From assembly GCA_002496905.1 (NCBI GenBank), contig DALV01000072.1, positions 1 to 12,085 on the forward strand: a stretch of DNA of 12,085 nt, written 5' to 3'. Positions within the stretch are counted from its first letter, which is position 1. Each line of letters begins with the position of its first letter. This document shows, one piece after another, positions 7,290 to 12,085 of the stretch. The translations under genes and the position numbers were made by a program. Origin of the DNA: Euryarchaeota archaeon UBA105 (GTDB lineage: Archaea; Thermoplasmatota; Poseidoniia; Poseidoniales; Thalassarchaeaceae). The notes under the pieces are model-generated. The model made no database searches, had not been told where the DNA came from, and worked only from the letters and a program-made list of their open reading frames with translations.

Positions 7290-9224
7290 TCAGAGGCCCA
7301 GTAGTTGTTCCATCTCCGAACCCGCCTTTGTGTTCAGCACATCCGCTGCTTCTAGCCAACCCTTTCGGGCGATTTGAACACCATACCAGACATCAGCCAA
7401 ACCTTCAGTTCCATGAGCATCAGGATTGATGCAAACCGGTACGCCTTGCTGTTTTGCATAATTACAGAGCCTCCAATCTAAATCTAATCTGTATGGAGAT
7501 GCATTAATTTCAACGGCTTTCAATTCACCTTCTGAATTGAGTTCACCCATTCTTCGTAACACAGCATGCATATCCACAGGGAATCCTTCTCTACCCTGTA
7601 ATATTCTTCCAGTTGGGTGACCTAATATGGTAAAAGTAGGATTTTCTATAGCCCGAATTAGTGCTTCAGTGTTTTCTATTTCGTCTCGATTTCTCCAACT
7701 CCCCAAAGCGTGTACTGAGCCCACAATATGGCTCATTGATTGACGAGTTTCATCTGGATAATCTAAGCCACCGTCAACTAATATATCGCACTCTGAACCA
7801 TGGAATATTCGGAAATCCTCTCCTGCGTCAGCCCAGCCTTCATTGAGTGCACGAATCATTCCTGCTTGTACGGGTATTCCATCCGCAGGAATACCAATTT
7901 GTCGACCACCGATATTGAGAATTTCAGAGTGGTCGGCAATACCAAGATACTCCCAACCTAATTCCCGTGCCGCTGCCGCCATTTCTTCCAATGTGTTCAC
8001 TCCATCAGATGCGACAGTGTGATTGTGAAGTGCTCCGCGAATTTGTTCTGGTTGGATTAAATTTGGAAGAGATGAAGATTGAGCGGCTTCAATTTCACCT
8101 GTATCTTCACGCATTTCAGGAGGCACCCAATCTAGTCCTAGATGACGATAGATATCCTTCTCATCTGCGCATTCTAGAGTATATTTGGCCGCCTCCATTC
8201 CTATTGCATCACCAGCCTCTTTTTCAGAGAATAGACCAAATTCATTCAATCTAAGGCCTCGGTCTATTGCCATTTGACGCATTCGTATATTGTGTTCTTT
8301 GGACCCTGTAAAATAGGCTAAAGTGAATGGGAACGTTGCTGGGGGAACTATTCTGACTTGAGCATCTATTGTCGCATCTCCACTTCGCTCCATCATCGAC
8401 TCAGCAAGTTGGGCGTCAAGACTTCCTGCTGATTCAGCGCCAGATAGCATGTCTTGTTCCAGAATTAGGCTAATCTTTGACTCGCCAGAACCCTTTACCT
8501 CAGCAATTCCTGGAAGAGATAGAATAGCCTTGATGACTGCATCATGATCTGCGGGTTCTGCTGCAACTACGATATCTAGGTCTCCAATTGTTTCTCTGCG
8601 GCGCCGTGCACTACCTGCGAGTTGCGCGCGAGAAACGCCAGGAATAGCCGCAACCCTCGACTCCAGTGCACGTCCAAACATCAGGCCTACGTCCATTCGT
8701 GAACGGCCTTGGTAGCGGCGCAATAATTCGATTCCTTCGAGATACTTTTGTTGGCTTTTCTCTCCAAAACCGGGCAGGGGAGCTACATGCCCCATATCAC
8801 ACGCTACCTTCAAAGATTCTACTGAATCCACACCGAGTTCCTCATACATTACTCGGGCACGTTTGGGGCCCAATCCCGGTATCCCTACAATCTCAATTAA
8901 ACCGGGTGGAATTTTTGCATATAATTGAGGTAAATCTCCCCAGGTACCTTCCATCACAGCCTCTGTTACTAGGCCACTGATCCCTTTACCAATTCCCTTT
9001 ACCTCAACCAGCCTTCCATCTTGTACAACACTTAGAAGGTCTTCTTCCATGGAAGCCAAGGCACGGCTGGCATTTTGGTACGCTCTAACCCTAAACACAT
9101 TGGCTCCATCTAGTTCCAGTAGCACTCCTACTTGTTCCATCACAGCAACTACAGATGACTTGGTTTGGAAAGGAGGACCTGTGCTTCGGGGCTTGGGTAG
9201 ACTCCAACCCTTGACCTTCACCAT
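7290..9224 (-). CDS. polX: PolX-family DNA polymerase/PHP exonuclease with an altered polymerase site
   Basis: PolX proteins fill short gaps and trim 3' ends in base excision and end repair. The 644-residue product has the full family order: N-terminal 8-kDa-like region (FRVRAYQNASRAL, 44-56), three helix-hairpin-helix-like motifs (73-88, 113-128, 150-164), nucleotidyltransferase palm (AGSARRRRETIGDLDIVV, Asp215 and Asp217), thumb (YFTGSKEHNIRMR, 304-316; RLNEFGLF) and a C-terminal PHP domain. PHP metal ligands look intact: His400, His402, His432, Glu478, His505, His536, Asp602 and His604. The third polymerase Asp, normally in a V-D-L-R strand, appears to be Gln289 in IDAQVRIV, and about 28 extra residues (about 258-285) precede it. 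ATG at 9224 is chosen because an in-frame GTG at 9287 would run across the start of the divergent gene. It is first in an operon with a small membrane protein and nth. Confidence 0.93.
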   Translation of the reverse strand: MVKVKGWSLPKPRSTGPPFQTKSSVVAVMEQVGVLLELDGANVFRVRAYQNASRALASMEEDLLSVVQDGRLVEVKGIGKGISGLVTEAVMEGTWGDLPQLYAKIPPGLIEIVGIPGLGPKRARVMYEELGVDSVESLKVACDMGHVAPLPGFGEKSQQKYLEGIELLRRYQGRSRMDVGLMFGRALESRVAAIPGVSRAQLAGSARRRRETIGDLDIVVAAEPADHDAVIKAILSLPGIAEVKGSGESKISLILEQDMLSGAESAGSLDAQLAESMMERSGDATIDAQVRIVPPATFPFTLAYFTGSKEHNIRMRQMAIDRGLRLNEFGLFSEKEAGDAIGMEAAKYTLECADEKDIYRHLGLDWVPPEMREDTGEIEAAQSSSLPNLIQPEQIRGALHNHTVASDGVNTLEEMAAAARELGWEYLGIADHSEILNIGGRQIGIPADGIPVQAGMIRALNEGWADAGEDFRIFHGSECDILVDGGLDYPDETRQSMSHIVGSVHALGSWRNRDEIENTEALIRAIENPTFTILGHPTGRILQGREGFPVDMHAVLRRMGELNSEGELKAVEINASPYRLDLDWRLCNYAKQQGVPVCINPDAHGTEGLADVWYGVQIARKGWLEAADVLNTKAGSEMEQLLGL

Positions 9225-9254
9225 GTACCTAACGGGGATTCTCGGCCCTTGAGG

Positions 9255-9653
9255 ATGTTCATCAGCACTATTGAACCCAAGACTCACAAATGCACACCCA
9301 ATCGGAAAGATGTGGAGTTACTTGCAACTCTGGAAACCGCCTCGATTACTCTCTGTGGCATCGCAATGTTACTTTGGATGAGTATCGGAACATTTACTCG
9401 AGCTGAGTGGGGAGAAGCATTTGCTCAGAAAACAATCTTTGTTTTATGCGTAACCTCTGCAATTTTGCTATTTTCTTTACATCATCTTGGTGGAGAACTA
9501 TGGGGTTCACGCAATGTTGCAATACCATTTGCGATGACTGCTCTAATCGTGGCTGCTGCTGGATCTCTAAACATCAAGGGCCAAGATGTCCAGGGTGAAA
9601 TCAACCCTCACGAAATAATGAGGATGAGAAAACAAGAAAGAGATGAAGACTGA
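9255..9653 (+). CDS. Three-helix membrane protein, function unknown
   Basis: Not recognised. From ATG at 9255 the product is 132 residues: a polar N-terminus with one Cys (Cys13), three hydrophobic segments (about 28-47, ASITLCGIAMLLWMSIGTF; about 60-79, TIFVLCVTSAILLFSLHHLG; about 87-106, NVAIPFAMTALIVAAAGSL) and a charged C-terminal tail (HEIMRMRKQERDED). A GAGG touches the ATG, and a TTG six bases upstream (9249) is a weaker alternative. It is divergent from polX with only about 30 bases between the starts. Its stop is two bases from the convergent stop of the NifU-like gene. Three separate hydrophobic stretches in a consistent frame make it a credible real gene. Confidence 0.7.
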   Translation: MFISTIEPKTHKCTPNRKDVELLATLETASITLCGIAMLLWMSIGTFTRAEWGEAFAQKTIFVLCVTSAILLFSLHHLGGELWGSRNVAIPFAMTALIVAAAGSLNIKGQDVQGEINPHEIMRMRKQERDED

Positions 9654-9655
9654 GT

Positions 9656-9949
9656 CTACTCTTCGGTTCTTTCAACACCTAATTTGTCGTCGATAAATGC
9701 CCGCATGTAAGCGGGAAGTTCGCCATTGACGAAGATTACATCATTAACTTCTTCAAGTTTCATCAATGAATAATAAATCTGCATTGCAGTCATTGGAGTT
9801 GAACTGCAACCTGTGCAACCACCCTCTAGTGAAATCATGATTATTCCATCTGTAGTGTCGACTACATTGACAATTCCATCATGTGCGTCCAAAATTGCTT
9901 GGACTGGCCCTACGGACTGTAGAATGAGTTCCTTATCGACTTCAGCCAC
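9656..9949 (-). CDS. NifU C-terminal-domain-like iron-sulfur scaffold/carrier protein
   Basis: Small protein of 97 residues resembling the stand-alone NifU C-terminal domain (Nfu type), which holds or transfers a [4Fe-4S] cluster during iron-sulfur protein maturation. The core shows a leading helix (VQAILDAHDGIVNVVD), a beta strand (DGIIMISLEGGC) and the CxxC motif GGCTGCSST (Cys45, Cys48), followed by TAMQIYYSLMKLEEVNDVIF. These match the order of Nfu domains: G-x-C-x-x-C-x-S-S/T after an alternating strand, then a helix. It starts with GTG and has a GAGG Shine-Dalgarno at good spacing. It faces the amidotransferase gene divergently. The window encodes one probable iron-sulfur client, Nth, but no direct link is shown. 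Confidence 0.88.
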   Translation of the reverse strand: MAEVDKELILQSVGPVQAILDAHDGIVNVVDTTDGIIMISLEGGCTGCSSTPMTAMQIYYSLMKLEEVNDVIFVNGELPAYMRAFIDDKLGVERTEE

Positions 9950-9956
9950 GTGATTT

Positions 9957-9960
9957 CCTC
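9957..9960 (-). promoter_or_regulatory. Shine-Dalgarno of the NifU-like gene
   Basis: On the minus strand GAGG lies seven bases upstream of the GTG start (GAGGAAATCACGTG). It supports GTG at 9949 as the true start. It is one of the clearest ribosome binding sites in the window, where many genes show none. Confidence 0.55.
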
Positions 9961-10012
9961 ATAGCGGCTACTAGGCGAGGTGCTTTGAACCATTGGTGGG
10001 CTGACCATCGAT

Positions 10013-10912
10013 GTGGCGGACATGGTTAGGGTTCTGATGGTCGACCTGCTAGTCGAGCGAGAGACTTTTGGACATGGTGGAAATCAGGAGGTTGTGAGGC
10101 CATTTGCAGCAGCTGGAGATGTAGAGTTGCTACTTGTAACCCCTCAAATGCAATCCTTTGAGGCTGGTAAAAAAGCCGAAGCAGGAGAAGTGCCGCTTTC
10201 AGAGGAAGACGTTCCTCATTGGGATGATGATTTTCCCTTTTGGCAATCAACCACCGTGGAATTAGAGGGCAGAACAGTTTCATTTCAAAGAATTGTTATG
10301 CCGATGATTGAAAATGATGAAGATATGGCAAATTGGCTAGATTCCGTCGCCGTAGATGCCGTAGTTTGTAGTGGATCACGTCGTAATGTTAGCATGTGGG
10401 AGGATTGGATGGCTCCCACAGCGTCCTTGGTTCGAGCCTCTGCCAATGCAGGTAGGCCAACATTAGGAATTTGCTTCGGTCATCAATTACTTTGCCACGC
10501 TCTAGGTGCAACCATCGAGCGTGCTGACTCCCTTTCAAGTGGAATTTGGGACTTGGACTTGACTGAAATTGGAGTAGATGATGAATTGCTTACCTCACAC
10601 GTTTCGGATGATTCTTGTGTTGCAGGATTATTCACCCATCAAGATCACGTAATGAGTGTTCCAGAATCTTGTTCTCTTCTATGCTCAACAAGCCATAACG
10701 GGGTTACTGCAGTTCGAGTTCTTTCGGAAGATGGTGAGCCCTTACCTTCGTGGGGAATACAATTCCATCCAGAGGCTGCTAGGGCAAGAATTGAGCGTGC
10801 TCACGAATGGGGGCACATAAGCGATGAAGAATTAGCTTCTTTCAAAGGAGAACATGATGGAGCCAGTATATTGTCTTCATTCGCCACTGCCGTAGGTCGC
10901 TATCAAGCATAA
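10013..10912 (+). CDS. Class I glutamine amidotransferase-like protein (stand-alone)
   Basis: Stand-alone GATase-1 fold protein of 299 residues that probably hydrolyses glutamine, or an amide or peptide bond related to it; the acceptor is unknown. The catalytic triad is visible: nucleophile Cys154 in LGICFGHQLL, and His252 with Glu254 in WGIQFHPEA. An oxyanion-region strand (AVVCSGSRRNV, about 116-126) and a THQDHV segment (208-213), like the SHxD loop of GMP-synthase-type amidotransferases, are also present. The first 110 residues include a stretch rich in Asp and Trp (HWDDDFPFWQ). No synthetase domain is fused and none is adjacent. Start is GTG at 10013; ATG at 10022 (MVRVLMVDLL) is an equally good alternative. 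A GC hairpin follows the stop directly. Confidence 0.88.
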   Translation: MADMVRVLMVDLLVERETFGHGGNQEVVRPFAAAGDVELLLVTPQMQSFEAGKKAEAGEVPLSEEDVPHWDDDFPFWQSTTVELEGRTVSFQRIVMPMIENDEDMANWLDSVAVDAVVCSGSRRNVSMWEDWMAPTASLVRASANAGRPTLGICFGHQLLCHALGATIERADSLSSGIWDLDLTEIGVDDELLTSHVSDDSCVAGLFTHQDHVMSVPESCSLLCSTSHNGVTAVRVLSEDGEPLPSWGIQFHPEAARARIERAHEWGHISDEELASFKGEHDGASILSSFATAVGRYQA

Positions 10913-10916
10913 TCTC

Positions 10917-10931
10917 CGCCCCGTAGGGGCG
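10917..10931 (+). terminator. GC hairpin after the amidotransferase gene
   Basis: CGCCCC-GTA-GGGGCG forms a perfect six-base-pair stem with a three-base loop, starting five bases after the TAA stop. There is no T-run after it (ATTATTGTGG), so it does not look like a classic intrinsic terminator, and archaeal termination usually depends on U-tracts. It may mark or stabilise the 3' end of the transcript. Confidence 0.45.
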
Positions 10932-10947
10932 ATTATTGTGGATTTGG

Positions 10948-10955
10948 ATTAAATA
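10948..10955 (+). promoter_or_regulatory. hppA: Candidate TATA box for hppA
   Basis: ATTAAATA lies 40 bases before the hppA ATG. Archaeal TATA boxes sit about 25 bases before the transcription start, which would place the start near 10977-10982 and give a short leader of about 15 bases. The upstream flank (GGATTTGG) is only a weak BRE match. The call depends on position and A/T content alone. Confidence 0.4.
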
Positions 10956-10994
10956 GGGACCCTAGGTCGGCGACTCAACCTAATTGGTGATATT

Positions 10995-12085
10995 ATGGAC
11001 GGAGAACAAATTGGAATGATGGGAATGGGAGCAGGAATACTAGGACTGCTCATAGCATTCATGCTATATCGAAAGGTTGATTCAATCGAAATTGAAAACA
11101 AAACTGTAGCAACTATCACTGGAAGAATCCAGGATGGCGCAATGGCCTTCCTAATGGCAGAATATCGAATGCTGGCGATTTTCATCGTTATTGTAGGTGC
11201 GCTATTATTCGTCGGCGGTGAGGATAATGGCCTTGGTATGGAAACCATGGTCGCTTTCATCATCGGTGCTCTTTGTAGTGTGGCAGCTGGATTTAGTGGA
11301 ATGCAATCCGCTACTAGTGCTAATGGTCGCACAGCGCAAGCAGCGGCAAATGGAGGCCAAGCTGCGGCTCTCACCACATCGTACAATGGTGGAGCGGTAA
11401 TGGGACTTGCCGTAGGCGGACTCGGCCTATTCGGGATTTCCCTGATGTATTACATGACTGACCCCGTTGGCGGAGATGGATTCCTTTCTGTTGAGAACGT
11501 CGCTGGATTCGGAATGGGTGCATCTTCCATCGCACTATTCGCTCGTGTTGGTGGAGGAATTTACACCAAGGCTGCGGATGTAGGAGCTGACCTTGTTGGC
11601 AAGGTAGAAGCTGGTATTCCTGAGGATGACCCACGCAACCCTGGTGTAATCGCTGACAATGTTGGTGACAATGTTGGTGACGTTGCTGGAATGGGTGCTG
11701 ATATTTTCGAGTCGTTCGTAGGTTCAATCATCGCTGCTATGGTCATCGCTCAAGCCAGTGAAGATTTGGGCGCAGATTACCTGATGATTCCAATCGCTTT
11801 AGCTGTTGTAGGATATATTTCATCCATTATTGGGGTTTTCTCAATTGCAGGAATGAAAAACATGCATCCTGGTGCTGCACTGCGTAACACCACATTCATC
11901 GGGGCTGCTCTATTCATCGGTGGAGGATACTTCGCTCTTGATTATCTGGAACTAGACACAACCGTAATTCAGGCAGTAGCAATTGGATCACTAGTAGGTA
12001 TTCTAATCGGATTAGTTACCGAATACTACACAGGAATTGAACCTGTGTTCGGAATCAAGGTACAAGCTATTCCATACATCGGAGA
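10995..12085 (+). CDS. hppA: Membrane-bound ion-translocating pyrophosphatase, 3'-truncated by the window edge
   Basis: Integral membrane enzyme that couples hydrolysis of pyrophosphate to pumping of H+ or Na+. The frame is open from ATG 10995 to the right edge: 363 residues of a family usually 670-800 long. The signature substrate site is present: GGIYTKAADVGADLVGKVEA with Asp195, Asp199, Lys203 and Glu205 (the DX3DX3KXE motif), then GIPEDDPRNPGVIADNVGDN with Asp221 and Asp225, and GDVAGMGADIFES with Asp229. Hydrophobic helices lie at about 6-25, 57-74, 85-103, 132-153, 237-252 and 264-284. The residues that separate K+-dependent from K+-independent forms, and those that set the pumped ion, lie beyond the window. 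It has its own short upstream region with a candidate TATA box, so it is probably transcribed separately from the amidotransferase gene. Confidence 0.97.
   Translation, partial: MDGEQIGMMGMGAGILGLLIAFMLYRKVDSIEIENKTVATITGRIQDGAMAFLMAEYRMLAIFIVIVGALLFVGGEDNGLGMETMVAFIIGALCSVAAGFSGMQSATSANGRTAQAAANGGQAAALTTSYNGGAVMGLAVGGLGLFGISLMYYMTDPVGGDGFLSVENVAGFGMGASSIALFARVGGGIYTKAADVGADLVGKVEAGIPEDDPRNPGVIADNVGDNVGDVAGMGADIFESFVGSIIAAMVIAQASEDLGADYLMIPIALAVVGYISSIIGVFSIAGMKNMHPGAALRNTTFIGAALFIGGGYFALDYLELDTTVIQAVAIGSLVGILIGLVTEYYTGIEPVFGIKVQAIPYIG

Noticed and set aside
7255..7359. Longer form of the small membrane protein from TTG at 7359
   Set aside because: TTG is a weak start and would overlap polX by about 70 bases; ATG at 7254 leaves both helices intact.
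9225..9287. Upstream GTG start for PolX at 9287
   Set aside because: It would cross the start of the divergent membrane-protein gene and adds 21 residues before the PolX family begins; ATG at 9224 is sufficient.
9987..9996. Short inverted repeat ACCA-T-TGGT between the NifU-like and amidotransferase genes
   Set aside because: Four-base arms are expected by chance; no second copy is seen to support an operator.
11656..11682. Tandem GACAATGTTGGT-like repeat in hppA
   Set aside because: It encodes DNVGDNVGDV, a conserved substrate-site motif of the pyrophosphatase family, so it is protein constraint and not a DNA repeat.
11371..11727. Minus-strand open frames across the pyrophosphatase gene
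   Set aside because: They are His/Gln-rich or Pro/Ser-rich antisense shadows of a strongly conserved coding sequence.
1..12085. tRNA, rRNA, CRISPR array, insertion sequence or prophage elements
   Set aside because: No cloverleaf-like arms, regularly spaced repeats, transposase motifs or terminal inverted repeats were found on reading both strands by eye.

Overview
This window looks like a compact, gene-dense piece of an archaeal chromosome, moderately AT-rich, with no gene-free stretch longer than about 85 bases. A TATA-binding protein and an archaeal-type SepF division protein make it archaeal. The long secreted PKD-repeat protein with a C-terminal membrane anchor, the many bacterial-like housekeeping genes (PrxQ, endonuclease III, PolX, NifU-like) and the very tight packing suggest a marine planktonic Thermoplasmatota lineage such as Poseidoniales (Marine Group II). 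That placement is inference from gene content; no rRNA or other phylogenetic marker beyond TBP is present. I see no mobile element, CRISPR array, tRNA or rRNA.

Layout. (1) Positions 2-4723, plus strand: the 3' part of tbp, a 1195-residue surface protein whose GTG start overlaps the tbp stop, then sepF. (2) 4720-6038, minus strand: a PrxQ peroxiredoxin followed by a flavin-reductase-like flavoprotein, coupled through TAATG. (3) 6067-6399, plus strand: a small two-helix membrane protein. (4) 6404-9224, minus strand: polX, a small membrane protein and nth, packed as an operon; this is a plausible base-excision-repair unit. (5) 9255-9653, plus strand: a three-helix membrane protein. (6) 9656-9949, minus strand: a NifU C-terminal-domain protein. 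(7) 10013-10912, plus strand: a class I glutamine amidotransferase-like protein, followed by a GC hairpin. (8) 10995 to the right edge: the N-terminal part of a membrane-bound ion-pumping pyrophosphatase, with a candidate TATA box upstream.

No single undescribed multi-gene system stands out. The most unusual signals lie inside familiar proteins: an acidic insertion of about 55 residues in the second repeat of TBP; a PolX whose third catalytic Asp position carries Gln just after an extra segment of about 28 residues, while its PHP nuclease centre is intact; an endonuclease III with three Cys and one His in place of the usual four-Cys iron-sulfur motif; and a PKD surface protein with paired cysteines and an EF-hand-like calcium loop. 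Start codons are often GTG, and several plus/minus gene pairs converge with 0-4 bases between stops.
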